Shown in pieces: positions 11,441-23,812 of a stretch of DNA of 64,000 nt. Made by a program: the position numbers and the translations under genes. Each line of letters begins with the position of its first letter. Positions within the stretch are counted from its first letter, which is position 1. Source of the stretch: Dryocosmus kuriphilus (taxonomy: Eukaryota; Arthropoda; Insecta; Hymenoptera; Cynipidae); contig CM076189.1 in the NCBI GenBank assembly GCA_038277395.1, positions 209,414,011-209,478,010 of the forward strand, written 5' to 3'. The notes beneath the pieces were generated by a model, which did not search any database, was not told the origin of the DNA, and was given only the letters and a program-made list of their open reading frames with translations.

Positions 11441-11615
11441 ATTTTCTCATTGCATGTTAAAAATAATTGGCTAGCTATTTAAAACGATTTCAAATGATAC
11501 AAAATGAAATTTATATTCTCAAAACAATTATTATTTCTTCCAGTTACATCAATTAATTATAGTGTCACTAGCGAATGAATGATCTTCTTTTGAGGTTAGG
11601 AATGAATTTGTAATA

Positions 11616-11687
11616 TGCGGTAGTCTAGTGGGTAGCGTGTGCGGTTTATACTTAGGCGGTTAGGGTTCGATTTTCAGTGTTGCGAAT
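11616..11687 (+). repeat. tRNA-like (SINE-type) sequence
   Basis: Box A-like TAGTCTAGTGGGTAGC and box B-like GGTTCGATTTT are about 40 bp apart, as in tRNA-derived Pol III promoters. The stems do not close, so this is a relic or SINE head and not a tRNA gene. Confidence 0.45.
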
Positions 11688-12989
11688 TTTCTGCAAATGC
11701 CGTTTTCTAGCATTATTTTTAACGTATAAGTTAGGACATGTTAAGAAATATCAATTCGATCAATAACAAGAATTTTTCTTTCGTTTAAGAATTTTTTTTT
11801 AAACAACTATTTCCTTGTAGTTTGGTCCAATATAGTTTGACACTAAGCTTCTAGAGAAAAATAGTATATTGTTCAGTCATTTATTTATTGTTTACTACTT
11901 ACATGTATTATTTACTATTTATTCATTATACATTATATGCGGTATTTATTTATTATTCATTTGTTTACCCCTGACTCGAGTGCCTAGCTAGGGCCTGGCT
12001 AGTCGCTGGCTAGACCAACGCCAGAAGATTTTTTTTCCGCAAGAGACGTGCGTCACACAAAAGTGTGTATATTAAGGAATAAATTTTTGAATGTCATATA
12101 ATTATAAATGTCGTTGCGACTTAGTTCAGCATCACTATCAATCAAATTTTGGTAAAGTTGAAACCGAATAGTGTAATATTTTGAACCAAAATTCTGTTGA
12201 CTTTACACAAAAATTGGTCTTCTTTTTTCAGGTCAACTTAAACTAAAATGGGCTAAAATATTTGAAAATATCATTTCAGTCTACAGGAAGACAGGGATTT
12301 GGTGGATTAGAGCTGACTGAAATCTAAGCCTTTTTAGCGAGTGTGCCGTAAAAGAGCGCATCTGACGTCATAATTATTGGCCACGAAAGGACCAATGCCA
12401 GAGGAAGTGGTAGAGGGAGGGAAGGGAAGTGAGTGTAACAGATAGAGTGTAAAATTTAATGAACAAGAGAGAGGTCAACGATGGGAGGAGCAAGAAACTA
12501 TCGGATTGGTTCACCTCCCGCGAGGATATCGTTGCCATGGAAACTCTTACTTGCTGACGAGAGACATGACCAAAATAAATGATACCGAGCACTGGGAGCA
12601 AACGAGATAGTAAATCCCCATAAAAGAGAAAAAAAGTACGGTTAATGAGGAATCAGGAGGGAATGGAGAGGGATCTGCCACTGGGGAATTTCCACTTTTT
12701 AGGAAATGCAGACATTCTATATTTGTTTTAACAAGCAGAATTTTATGCAGTTTTGTCCATTTTTAGTGGTCCGTTATTTATTAATATAGTTTAAAATCAT
12801 TGGGACAACTAAAATGATTTACAACTAGTTGTCACACATATCTCCAATTTAATTAAGGGCTTATTAATTATTTTGTTCTGGATATCAAGTGCATTAACGT
12901 ATAAAATAAAGGTATAAATCAACAAAAAAATATAAATTTTAAGAAAATGTGAAAATTTATCGTACTTTATTGGCATTAGTTAAATTCTA

Positions 12990-13109
<120 letters not shown>

Positions 13110-13652
13110 TATATACAACTTATGTAAAACAGTTTCATATTTAGTTGTCAAATATTAAATTCACTTCTATTCTTAGGGTGCCAAGAATTTATCGGATTTT
13201 TTAAGAAAGTCTTTAACAGACGACACTTTTTAATTTTATTATATCAACGTTATAAAAAAGTAAATCTGTTTTGTTTTTTGTGGATATTTTAAAATTATTA
13301 TATTTAAAATGCAATAAAAATAAGAATTAAGTATTTGTAATAATGTATTTATTATTTTAGAGGGGGTGTCAATGGAATTTAATACAAAAGGTATGGTCTC
13401 TAGTGAGTAGTCGTACCCAAGTTCTACCACCAGACTATGCAATATTGCTAACCGAAGAACTGGAGGACGCCACCTATAATTTTAATGCGGACAAAATGTG
13501 AACTACAGCAAGTAGGTTCCGCTTCAACTTTACCAAAATTTGATTTATTGTGATGCTGAACTAAGTCGCAACGACATTTATACTTATATGAAAATCCAAA
13601 AATTTATTCCTCCGTCTGTCGAGGCTTTACAGCTAAGTGTATAATGAACATA

Positions 13653-14586
13653 CGAGGTGTGATCAAAAAGTAAGGTGACTTTTTATTTTTATCAAAAAAT
13701 ATTTATTTATTCATCAATATTGATGTTGTCCCCTTGAAAGTAATTCCCCTCGGATATAATACATTTGTGCCAGCGCTTTTTCCAATCCTCAAACATTTCT
13801 GATAAGCACTTTTTGGTATAGCCTTCAGCTCTTCCAGCGATGCGCTCTTTATCTTGTCAATCGTCGCAAAACGCCGTCCTTTCATGGGTCTTTTCAGTTT
13901 TGGAAATAGGAAAAAGTCGCAGGGAGCCAAATCTGGTGAATACAGTGGCTGAGGTATGATTATGGTGTTGTTATTGGCCAAAAAATTACGAACAAGCAAT
14001 GACGTGTGAGCTGGCGCATTATCGTGGTTTCAGAACAAACTTCGCTGACACACGTCTCATGCCCAAAATGTCCACTAAAATTGCTTGGCACGAGCCAAAC
14101 GAGATGCCGCCATCATCAGCAACTTCTCTAATGGTAATTCGACGATTCGCCAACACTATTTTCTTCACTTCAACGTTTTCATCAGTTGTTGACGTGCTGG
14201 GACGTCCAGGGCGAGCTTCGTCATTAACATCTTCTCGGCCTTCCTGAAAGTGCTTTTACCACTTATAAACAATTTCTTTACTCAGAGTACACTCACCGTA
14301 TGCCACTGTCAACATTTCAAGTGTTTTGGAGCACTTAATTCCATTTTTTACACAAAATTGGATGCAAATTGTTTGATCCATTTTTTTCGACAGCAGAAAA
14401 TCGCCGAGCACGCAAAACACTTCTAATCTTTATGCCTCTCACAAACAAACAAAAAATGCTATATAGATGAAACTGTGCACATATGTTTGGGACGAGTGTA
14501 CCAACATAAGAAAAAAATAAAACAAATATCGACTGTACGCATCCCGCGAAATTCAAAAAGTCACCTTACTTTTTGATCACACCTCG
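13653..14586 (-). mobile_element. Mariner-family transposon, internally deleted
   Basis: Identical 32-bp terminal inverted repeats (13653-13684 and 14555-14586, starting CGAGGTGTGATCAAAAAGTA) are flanked by TA on both sides (13651-13652, 14587-14588). The element is 934 bp, against about 1.3 kb for full mariners. It sits in the right arm of the 11866-14806 element, and the left arm offers an approximate empty site. Confidence 0.95.
13703..14381 (-). pseudogene. Mariner transposase, deleted and frameshifted
   Basis: Read on the minus strand from the ATG at 14381. The N-terminal DNA-binding part (FCVKNGIK, GECTLSKEIVYKW, RPGRPSTSTT) and the RRITIREVADDGGIS helix-turn-helix run to GMRRVSAKFV near 14035. 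The sequence then jumps to HDNAPAHTS and on to QPLYSPDLAPCDFFLFPKLK, the segment with the last catalytic Asp of a mariner DDD transposase. The block holding the first catalytic Asp, roughly 300 bp, is missing, and the frame changes at the junction. The product cannot be active. The C-terminal frame 13703-13999 is open by itself. Confidence 0.92.
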
Positions 14587-14811
14587 TACACAGTTTTGCG
14601 TGACGCACGTCTCTTGCGGAAAACTTTTCTGGCGTTGGTCTAGCCACTCTAGCCGGTGACTAGCCATGCCGTAGCTAGGCACTCCAGTCAGAGGTAAACA
14701 AATGAATAATAAATAAATACGACATATAGTATATAATAAATAAATAGTAAATAATATATATATATATATATAATCATTAAATAATAAATAAATGACTGAA
14801 CAATATTGCAG

Positions 14812-14985
14812 TTCGAATTTTGAAGATGCATTTTAATTTGTACATATGAGTGATTTTATGATGGTTTTATGAAGTTCAAAAAAATTAGTGAAGAATTGAA
14901 AATAATTCTTTATTCAAAGCAAAGTGTTTCAATTGGAATTTTCATTTTATACAATGAAAAAACATGTTTCTCTCAAAAGAAACGA
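14812..14985. repeat. Inverted arm left of the Penelope-like element
   Basis: 'tttgaagatgcattttaat', 'attagtgaagaattgaaaataatt' and 'aagtgtttcaattggaatttt' recur inverted at 19285-19460, roughly 70-80% alike by eye. Confidence 0.6.
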
Positions 14986-15173
14986 TTATTTTACTATGCC
15001 ATATGTAAGTTTCAACACATTATAAGCTTAGTGAGCTTATTTTGAAGGAAACATGTTCTCTAAGTAAATTTTTTTATTCATTTATACATAAAATATTTAC
15101 TATATAAAAAATTATAATCCAAAGTTAGGTTAGAATTTATATTTAAATTCTCATCGTCAATTATTCATATTTT

Positions 15174-15584
15174 TTGATATTCGTTTTGGATAGTAAATTT
15201 AAAGATTTCAGTTTTCATAGTAAATTTTGCAATAAAAAATTCAAAGAGTCTTTAAGTAAGTTTAAAATTTCAATGCTAAATTCACTCATCAAGGATCTTT
15301 CCAACAATGTTAATTTTTTTAAATCTAAGATTTTCAAAATGAAAGAAAAATTGGAATTTTGTTTGGCAGAAAATGAGATTGTTGATCTTCTAAAATATCA
15401 GATTTTTCTTAATGATAAATTTTTTAATAACGATAGAAAACATGAAAACAAGCGTTTTAAATTGATTGAAAAGCAAACTAATCTTCAAGAACGAAGCTTA
15501 AATTTGCGCAAAATTTTTGAAAAAGGAGATAAGTATCCTTGGTTTGTGAATTTGGCAGGTGTTCAGATTCCTGACTGCAACTAA
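15174..15584 (+). pseudogene. Penelope-like element, N-terminal part
   Basis: A lysine- and phenylalanine-rich, probably helical 136-codon frame. It ends with 'YPWFVNLAGVQIPD', which resembles the segment found just before the reverse transcriptase in Penelope-like proteins. The next part continues in another frame around 15580, so one indel separates them. The ORF start is uncertain because the codon at 15174 is not an ATG in the sequence shown (it reads 'att'). Confidence 0.7.
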
Positions 15585-16620
15585 AAGTAAGTCAAAGAAA
15601 ATGATAGAAATTTTTAAGGACGTTGAAGCGGGCATGCACAAGCTACCAATATTAGATCAGCAGAATTTCAGGAACAAATTCGTGCATCTTTCTAAAAGCT
15701 TTGTTGACAAACAGGGTTTACATATTAATGCTTTTAATCGTAAGATTGTTAAGGGCCTCTTGACAACTAAATACTTTCTTAAGAAAAATCCGGATCTGAC
15801 TTATATGAATGCTGACGAGGGTAACATCACCGTTTGCATGAAGAAATCGGAATATGGGGGGAACATGGAATGCTTGCATTCTGATGATAAGAAATTTGAA
15901 ATTATAAATGAAAATTCAATTAAAAAGTTAAAAAATAGTACTTTTAGATTGCTGAATAATTGGAGATTGGCTGGGCTTCTGGGAAAAGACATTAGATGGA
16001 CAGATGTCAATACTCAGGATTCGGTTCTTGCTAGATGCTATGGTTTGAGGCAAATTCATAAGGAGAGTCATCCTTTAAGATTAATTGTTTCGACCATTAA
16101 CACTCCTACTAAATTTCTAGAACAAAACAATTTGATTATCAAAAACTCCATTGATGTCTCAAATTATAGCTTAAAGAATAGTTGGGATTTAAAAAAATTT
16201 ATAACACAAAAAAAGGTTCCGGATGACTGTGTCCTAATTTCTTTGGATGTTGTGGCAATGTTTCCAAACATACCTTCGGATTTAGTTAAAACAGCTATTG
16301 TTAATAGATGGGATAAGATTAAAGTACGCACTCGGTTGGATCAAAAACCGTTTCTAAAAGGGATAGACTTTATTATGAATTGCATTTATTTTAAATTCAA
16401 TGGAGTCTTTTATAAACAAAAGTTTGGTACTCTCATAGGTTCTGTCATTTCTCCGATTTTGTCAGAAATTGTAATCGAGGATTTGGGGAGTTTTGCTTTT
16501 CAAAAATTTGATTTTGATGTTCTTTTTTACTCTCGTTATGTAGATGATACCTTTTTGTGCGTTCCTTTAAATAAGTTAGAGATGTTGCTTGAGGCCTTTA
16601 AACAGTTTTCATCCGAAATT
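15585..16620 (+). pseudogene. Penelope-like reverse transcriptase core
   Basis: Open frame with the Penelope-type order of motifs: 'NADEGNITVCMKKSEY' (about 15810), 'RCYGLRQIHKESHPLRLIVS' (16033-16092), 'LISLDVVAMFPNIPSDL' (about 16230-16285, first catalytic Asp), 'KQKFGTLIGSVISPILSEI' (about 16417-16470) and 'SRYVDDTFLC' (16531-16560, the catalytic Asp pair). All three catalytic aspartates are present. The frame is lost near 16615, in the usual 'QFACEIEQNN' region, where the next frame takes over. It shares no features with host telomerase beyond the fold. Confidence 0.9.
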
Positions 16621-17390
16621 TCAATTCGCTTGTGAAATCGAGCAAAATAACGAAATTAGTTTCTTGGACTTAGAGTTAACAAGACTTCCAGATGGGAGTA
16701 TTATTAATAACTGGTTTAGAAAAAGTACCTATTCTGGTAGAACTGTGAACTTTTTTTCTGAACATCCTATACAAAATAAAATTGCGGTAATTAAGGGATT
16801 GGTTGTCAGTGCTATGGGTTTGTCCTATCAGCCTTTTCATACACAGAATTTGAAGATATTTAGGAAGACATTGTTTTTGAATCATTACCCACAAAATATA
16901 AAAATTAGAATGGAACAAATTAAAAGCAAACATGACAATTGTTTGTTTCTGATACTCCACAAGAAGAGAGAGATTTTAGTTCTTCTAACACCTTTAATCG
17001 TTCTTCCATACTTTGGTCAAATTTATAAAACTATTCAATTTATGTTGAGAAAGTTCAAGACCCATACAATTTTTAGAGTTCCTTTTAAAATGGACTCATT
17101 CACAACTTTTGGTAAAGAGCCTTTAGAAAGGTTTGAAAAGAGTGGGGTAGCTTATAAAATAATTTGCAAGAAGTGTGGAATGGCTTATTTGGGACAGGCC
17201 GGTAGACTTCTTAATACTATAGGGTGGAGGAACATAAGAATGAGGTACGTTTGAAACGTTCTTATCGCAGTGCTCTTGCTAGACATACTAAGGAATGTGC
17301 CGAATGTTTTTTTAATTGATAGAATAAGAATTGATAAGAATAAGAGACAATTCATGGAACTGCTTTATATTAAAAAACAAAAGGAGGTAA
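16612..17390 (+). pseudogene. Penelope-like linker and GIY-YIG endonuclease region
   Basis: The segment opens with 'EISFLDLELTRLPDG' and 'YSGRTVNFFSEHP', typical of the region after the reverse transcriptase. Later comes 'GVAYKIICKKCGMAYLGQAG' (about 17146-17205), matching the start of the GIY-YIG domain with its C..C pair and Y-L-G-Q. The frame breaks near 17235, and 'SALARHTKECAEC' and 'RQFMELLYIKKQKEV' follow in other frames up to 17390. Confidence 0.85.
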
Positions 17391-18576
17391 GGTACACGTA
17401 CCAGTTTGTGCGGACATGTAAGATATGCTTGAATAATAGATGGGAATAAATACATTCAATGCGTGTTTGAGATGTAAAATGAATTTTCGTGTGATACGTG
17501 TTCATTGAAGTTGTGAAAAATACTTTTATATGCTTCTTTGAAGGCTTTTATTATTTAATATGAATTTTTTTCTCAAACAGTGTCGCTACGCCAGTTTGTG
17601 AACCCATTTTGAACACTAGATTTTTTTCAGCACCAGTTTGTGAATAAAGGATGTACCATTTTGTGGACACTCAATTTTATTCCGAATTACTTTGTTAACC
17701 AAGATTCATATCAACTTGCATGATATGTTTTAATGGAAACAATCACTTCAATATTAATAATTTCATCTTTTTTTAATAAACTAACGTCTTATAATAAAGT
17801 TTAGGAGTATATCAAATTCTTCTGTATTAGATGGTGCTAGATTTTTATGAAAAGCAACAAGTTTTTCGCATGAAAATCCATTAGAACTTTAGAAATATTA
17901 TTGAAGAACTACTAAACTCTGTATTTTTGCAATTATTTATTATTATATTCCAAAAATGTAAGGTGAAAAGTTTTTCTTATAAGTACATAACATTTTTCTA
18001 AGTTTAATGAAAAGTTCTTTAAGATAGAATACGTAATGCAATTTTATTTACTGAATAAATAATAATTAACTGAATAAACATAAATACAGAGATAAAACAC
18101 GTTAGAATTAATCTTTTCACATGACTGTCTACAAACAGGTACAAGAACGTATTTTCTGTACCAGTTTGTAGACTGCTGTATTTAACAATAAATGATAAGA
18201 AATTGAGACTTTTCAGCAACGCTCGTGTAAAATATAAACATCCTTGATTTATTAAAACCTTTTTTTACTAACTTACCTTGACTTAAGTGCGTTTCTCATA
18301 ACCAAACGTAAGTCTACTGTCAAAACAGTTTCTACTAAGATGGGGGTGATTTCATTGCTACAACGTGACACTGGCATACAGAACGGCAGTTTATTTTTAA
18401 AATATTCAAACTTAACACCCACAACTCATATCAATCTTATTTCTTATTATAATCCAGGATAATGTTTATAAAGATTATCGTAAGGTTTTTTATCATTTGA
18501 CATATTAATGGAGAAAAATATGAACTAGTGTCTACAAACTGGTACGCGTTCACAAACTGGTACTGGCACTGGTACC
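17391..18576. mobile_element. Unclassified element rich in CCAGTTTGTG, inserted in the Penelope-like ORF
   Basis: The outer ends are inverted: left GGTACACGTACCAGTTTGTG, right (read inward) GGTACCAGTGCCAGTACC then AGTTTGTG. The motif CCAGTTTGTG or a near copy recurs inside and at the ends (17400, 17591, 17632, 18158, 18530-18575). The Penelope-like protein reads up to 17390 and resumes at about 18580 with 'SINLKTYLDKLNGC', showing that this block is an insertion. No transposase frame is evident, and the minus frame at 18019-18219 has no family signature. Confidence 0.7.
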
Positions 18577-18892
18577 TTATCTATTAATTTAAAGACTTAT
18601 TTAGATAAATTAAATGGTTGTTTCGATGGTATGATTGATTACATTTAGAGCTTAAATTACGTGAATTCTTTTCTTTTCTCTTTATTTTTCTGGATTTTAA
18701 TTTGCTTTTGTATTGGTGGATTCTGTTTCTGGATCAATGCGTACTTGTTTTCCTACCTTTTCAGGTATAAGCGTTATTATAGTGTCTATTATTTTCTTAT
18801 TACTTAGTCAGGTCTCAAAGGTAGCACATCGCAGTGACCTCACAGAGCTATCTGGATGATATTATTTTTAATTATAATTTATTTTTTTGCCT

Positions 18893-18935
18893 TGATAAGG
18901 GTGCTTCATGAGCGCCGAAACGTTGGCTGCATGGT
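18893..18935 (+). ncRNA. Hammerhead-like relic 3' of the Penelope-like ORF
   Basis: 'TTGATAA', a GC helix GGTGC..GCGCC and 'GAAACGTTGG' stand in the order of a hammerhead core (CUGANGA, stem II, GAAA). The core differs at two positions and the cleavage triplet is unclear. Penelope-like elements are known to carry hammerhead motifs. Confidence 0.4.
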
Positions 18936-19284
18936 TTGTAATTGGTTTTTGGTTAAGTTTTTAAATAAAGTAGAAATAAAGGAAGACAAAGGAAAGAAAA
19001 AGAAGGAAGGGGATTTGGTTGGTTGCCTTATTTTTTACCTCCTCTTTTTTTGTTTTTCTTATTTGAATTTTGCTGGAAGCCTTTTCAAGTTTTTACTTGA
19101 TTGTCCAAATTTGATCGTAGGGGTTTTTTTTTTTTTTTTTTTTTGATTGAAAACTTTTTACTTCATATTTTTTACATAATTTAAGTCAAATGTTTTGCTA
19201 TATGCATTAATTAAAGTTTGTTTAAGTTCATAATGCATTAAAACTTACATGATATAGTAAAATAATTAATTTTTTTTTAAGAAA

Positions 19285-19460
19285 AACATGTTTAACAAGA
19301 AAAGTGTTTTTTTTTGTTTACTTTATAAGATCAAAATTCCATTTGAAACACTTTGTTTTCGATAAATAATTATTTTTAATTCTTCACTAATTGTCGCAAA
19401 TTCCACAAAACAGTGGTTAAATCATTTTTATGCAAAAATTAAAATGGATCTTCAAAAGTC
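19285..19460. repeat. Inverted arm right of the Penelope-like element
   Basis: Reverse complement of 14812-14985; see that entry. Confidence 0.6.
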
Positions 19461-19765
19461 GACCTCCTTTCTTTAGTTTGCAACACTAACGCCCCCTGGA
19501 TTTTAGATTCCAATTCTAGAATGGTTTCATTCTTTGGCACCCTTGACTCAGTAGAAAAAAGTAAGGTTATATAATCCCAAGATCTTGTGTTGGTAGGAAG
19601 CATTTCGTGTATTTTCCATGAAAATAAGTGTTATAGTGCTGGGAAAACAAAAAAGATAGATTTACAAGTAATTCAACACAATAATATGAAATTATCCTTT
19701 ACATTCCGACAAACGTAACCTCCAAAGTTTTGTTCATGTCATTTATGAAATTATTCTTTATAGGC

Positions 19766-20455
19766 GGCTTGAATACAAAAGAATTATAAAATTCTTGATT
19801 TCAACGTAAAAGTGAAATTTTTCTGTCTTATTTAAAACCTGATTCTTCCACCATGCTCCAATCTGCAAGGGAACAATAGATTTGTCAGAATTTTAATTCC
19901 CTTCAATTCGCCTGGCGGCAGTAACGTCTGTCCCAATATTTTCTATTCAGTGATAAGAACATAGTTTTCATTTATTTAATTCCGTCTAGTTCCGTTCAAA
20001 AATATTTTGTTATTTATTGTTTCTGACATAATTATTTAGTAAAAAACTTTCAAAAACACTAAATTCATCAAACTACGTCTTTAAGATTGATTTTTGCGGA
20101 AATAGTCAAGATTTAAAGTAATTTTTAAATTTATTTATCATGATTTTATTTTTTCCCCCATGAAGCAATTTGAATAAAACGAAGTTGTTAATAGTAAACT
20201 AATGCAGTTGTATGCAAAATCCTATGAGATTTTTCAAACTTCATGATTATATTTCATGATATTATATTCCATTTATTAATTATTTTGTGGTAATGTTTGA
20301 CATTGTCAAACACACAGGAGATCGACATAGAAATGGATTGCATTTAACTTTTTCTGTTCCCGCTGGTGGTATAAGAGACGGAAGGAAAAATCAGGTGTTG
20401 AAAAGAATTAAAACTTTTAATCCCATTCCAATGCAAGCCTTGTTGCCAGGGGTAT
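19766..20455 (-). mobile_element. CCCGGTAA-TIR element, copy 1 (degraded ends)
   Basis: The reverse complement aligns over its whole length with 25798-26781, leaving out the MITE in that copy. Landmarks: 'cttgaatacaaaagaattataaaattc', 'ttcttccaccatgctcc' and 'aatcccattccaa'. The ends have lost the exact CCCGG. It retains the uninterrupted site into which the MITE went in copy 3 ('tttactattaacaac', read on the minus strand). Confidence 0.85.
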
Positions 20456-20930
20456 AGGTAGATATTGATTTGCTTATTTATGGCTTGAATTTCATTATCT
20501 GCATGCATATTTTGTTTAATAATATTGCTGCACAGTATTTTAAATGTTACGCAAAAATCGATGGACGATTTATTTTGAAAAAAAGTTAAGGAAAATATCC
20601 TATTTTGAAATTGTTTCTTGATTTCACTCATTTAGAAAAGAAAATTAGGCATATTTATAAAAGGGATTTTTCAAATTTCATTTATTGGCATGCTCATCAG
20701 AATGCTCGACGACGAAAGAAAAACATAATACGTAATATATTTTTGTCCATTTTTAAAAACAATTACATTAAATTTCAGTATCACTTTCAGAATGCAACCT
20801 TTGATGCGTTCTTATTTCCTAAAGTGTGCATTTACACTAAAGGTGCCAATAACTGTTGCCCTTACCATATGTTCTCCTAAATTTTAATTATATAAAAGAT
20901 AAAATTTCTTGACTTCAATAGATTGGTAGG
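20456..20930. other. Unassigned stretch
   Basis: An open frame (20605-20880) and its antisense neighbour have no recognisable motif and no splice support. Confidence 0.35.
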
Positions 20931-21454
20931 TATCAAAATTCTGTGTAAAATAAGCCCCAAATGAAGTCGTCTTGGCCATTTCTAAAGAAGATATTGCAAA
21001 GACAGTAAAAATATGAATGAATTCTCAAATTTGATATAACATCTTAGCTAATTAAAATTTTTAATGTTCTTGGGCTCTTTTTAAGGTTAAGGTTCTACAT
21101 AATTGCATTGCATTATTAGAATAATTAAATGATTTATTCCACGCATCGTACAAGAAGTTAAAGTTGGAACAAAAAAGTTGGAAAAATTCAAAGACATATC
21201 TGATCCGTAGAAAAATAATAATAAAAAAATCTAATGATTGCATATTGATGTATCATAATTCTTTATTTCACATGCGATTTTATATAGAAATTTATCTTTA
21301 TTATGAGCCCAAGAACATCAAAAAATATATATTATTTCAGAAGTTATTTAAAATTGAAGAAAACATTGAAATTTGCAATGTTTGTGCAATATCTTCTTTA
21401 AAAATTGCCAAAATGACTTCATCCTGCGGGCTCATTTTATGCTTAATTTTGATA
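20931..21454. repeat. Foldback element of about 520 bp
   Basis: Paired arms: 'tatcaaaattctgtg...ccccaaatgaagtc' (20931-20968) with the inverse near 21414-21454, 'ctaaagaagatattgca' (about 20981-20998) with 'tgcaatatcttcttta' (21385-21400), and 'aatgttcttgggctc' (21062-21076) with 'gagcccaagaacat' (21306-21319). Confidence 0.7.
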
Positions 21455-21689
21455 GCTTTCAAGCTATTTAAAAAAAAATGTTTTTCTCGAGTATCATTTA
21501 TGTAATTAAAAATAAGCGAACTTAATCAATCATCGAAAAATAGGCGATCTCATACTCGTGACCGATACTGTATTTATTTAATTTTGTATGACATTGCGAA
21601 GAAATTAAAAACTTTGGATTAAAGAAATGTTGACTCTAAATTTCAAGCAGGAAGAATGGTGAATAATTGAGCAAGTCTCTAGAAATCAG

Positions 21690-22700
21690 AAAAGGGTCTA
21701 AACTGATTAAACAGTAAATTTGACTGATATTCACTGTATTTTTTACGTGTGATAAGGGAAACTCTTTACTGATTTGATTCACTTATTGCTGATTCAAATT
21801 AACACAGAAAAGATAAGTTTTATTTCGGATACACCTTCAGTGACCTTTATTTAAATCCATTTATCAGTTTCGGTAATAATTCCAGCGTGAAGCAAGTTAA
21901 AAAAGCTGGCAAATACACCCCCATCTAATGCGGCGGCTTCCATCCGATTATAACCGAACCAATTGCTGGTCAACTTCGGTAATAAACGAGAAGCTTTAAA
22001 CAATTTCATATGCCCTCCTCGACGCGAAAATATACTATTAGGAACCTTATCTTTCTTCTTTGGGAATGTTTATTTTTCATTTCGTCTAACTAAAACTGTG
22101 ATGTTTAATAATTTTTCATAGGCGCAGCAACTTAATTTGAGTATAAAAGAAAATTTACTGTAAATTAATAACATTCTTCTGGCTACCTCAGTCAGTGAAA
22201 ATTCACTGCAAAATTAGTAAAAATTGACTGATATCCCAGTATTTTTCACTGATTTAAGAGTAGATAAAATTATTTAATCTTCAGTGAATTTTTACTGATT
22301 CTAACTTAGAGATATGTGGAGAGAATATTTTCAAAATTCGAGATTTCTACAGCATTGAGAGTTCTTGAAAATTGCAACTGGAACGCATTTACATTTGAAT
22401 CAGTGGAAGTTCGTTCAGAATCAGTGACGTAATTCTGGCTATTTCAATAAGTGAACATTCACTACGGATCAAGAACTATTTACTGCAATTCCAGTTATTT
22501 TTCTTTGGTTTCCCAGTAGAATGTTACAAAAAATCGAGAAAAAAGATTCAGTGAAAACTCGGTAACTTTTATATTGGAACACCAGCGAAAATGACTGAAA
22601 TTTTAGTAAAAACTACTGGAACTGTAATGACTAGTTACATATTCTCAATCAATTTTAAAACTAGCCTACATTCAATCACCGATACTCAGTGACATTCCAC
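21690..22700. repeat. Cluster of TTTCACTGATT / AATCAGTGAAA motifs (about 1 kb)
   Basis: The longest of the clusters: dozens of diverged CACTGA/TCAGTG units in both orientations. No frame and no clear terminal repeats. Confidence 0.6.
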
Positions 22701-23227
22701 TGATTCAAATTAAGAGAGCATCGTTTTGAACTTGTATATTTAAATATTGCATGAAAAAAATTAATCCTGTTAACATGGAGATGTTAATAAAAAATTCTTT
22801 GTTTTTTAATGATTAAGTATCTTAAAAATCGAAGAAGTTATCTGTTGAGGGCACGTCGCGTCGTTTCTGCCACCATGCAGTGAAAACTAAGTTTGTATCG
22901 CCATTAAAAAAAATAAAAGTTCTCAGATTGATTTTATTTTTCAAAATAAAATTTTTTCATATCAGAGATTTTTTAGTAGTTGTAGTAATTCGAATTTTGT
23001 TTTATCGACAATGATAAGAATCTACATTCACCCAACTTTTTTAAACATTAAAAAAAATATCAGTCTGCTTTTGGAATATAATAAAAGTCATAAAGGTGCA
23101 GATCATTCTGGTAAGGAAAAATTTCTATTTTTAAAAATTAGACTGAAAGTTGATAACTTTTAATTATTTTAAAAGGGCACTAGAAACCTAATTCTTATTA
23201 TATGTGACGTACTATATCTTGCCCTTA

Positions 23228-23498
23228 ATTAGGTATTTTAACTTCATCGCCAGCTAACTTCACTTCGTCAAGTGCTGAGGGGAAAACAATGGACTAAATG
23301 CATGGGAATAACCTTTATTGTTTAAACATCTTCGTAAAAAGTAATTTTATATTATCGATTTTTTACAAAGATGTCACAAAAATGAAGGTCATTCCCGTGC
23401 ATTTGGTGCCATCGTTTTCCCTTCATCACTGAACGAAGTAAAGTTAGCTAACGATCAGCTAACCATGCAGCTAACGATGAAGTGAAGGTGCCTAATAA
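23228..23498. repeat. Foldback MITE of about 270 bp
   Basis: 'aacttcatcgccagctaactt', 'gaggggaaaacaatgg' and 'gcatgggaataacctt' on the left mirror 'aaggtcattcccgtgca', 'ccatcgttttccctt' and 'agctaacgatgaagt' on the right. The outer end is TTAGG on the left and CCTAA on the right. Confidence 0.75.
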
Positions 23499-23812
23499 AA
23501 CTCTAAATTAAATTTCAAATTCCAACATGACTTTTGAATCAAAGTTCTCTAAAAAAAAAAATTAATATACAGCTTAAATATTTTTTTTATTGTAATTGAC
23601 TAAGGTGTTTCCTAAAGAAGAACATAGTTATCACCAAAAAAACGTTTCCAATTAATAAATTGGTCTTGTTTTAAGACAAAGAGGTTTTTGTTTTAAACCA
23701 AAAATAAGCACACGGTCTTCTTTTTAGGCTAAAAAAAGGGCATAAATCTAGTTTTAAGTCTAAAGCCGAGCTTAAATTAAGGTATAATAATATCAGGCTA
23801 AAACATAAGCTA

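Larger units (their letters stand above)
15174..18648 (+). mobile_element. Penelope-like retroelement (RT plus GIY-YIG), defective
   Basis: Four reading-frame segments give, in order, an N-terminal region, a Penelope-type reverse transcriptase, a linker and a GIY-YIG-like endonuclease region, ending in a conserved-looking C-terminus at 18580-18648. Penelope-like elements are the class that pairs this reverse transcriptase with GIY-YIG. Breaks are frameshifts near 15580 and 16615, further frame loss after 17235, and a 1.2-kb insertion at 17391-18576. Inverted arms lie outside (14812-14985 and 19285-19460), and a hammerhead-like motif follows at 18893-18935. The element is not capable of autonomous movement as read. 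Confidence 0.9.

Noticed and set aside
15174..18648. LTR retrotransposon or endogenous virus
   Set aside because: No gag, protease, integrase, envelope or direct LTRs; the motif order and GIY-YIG-like tail are those of Penelope-like elements.
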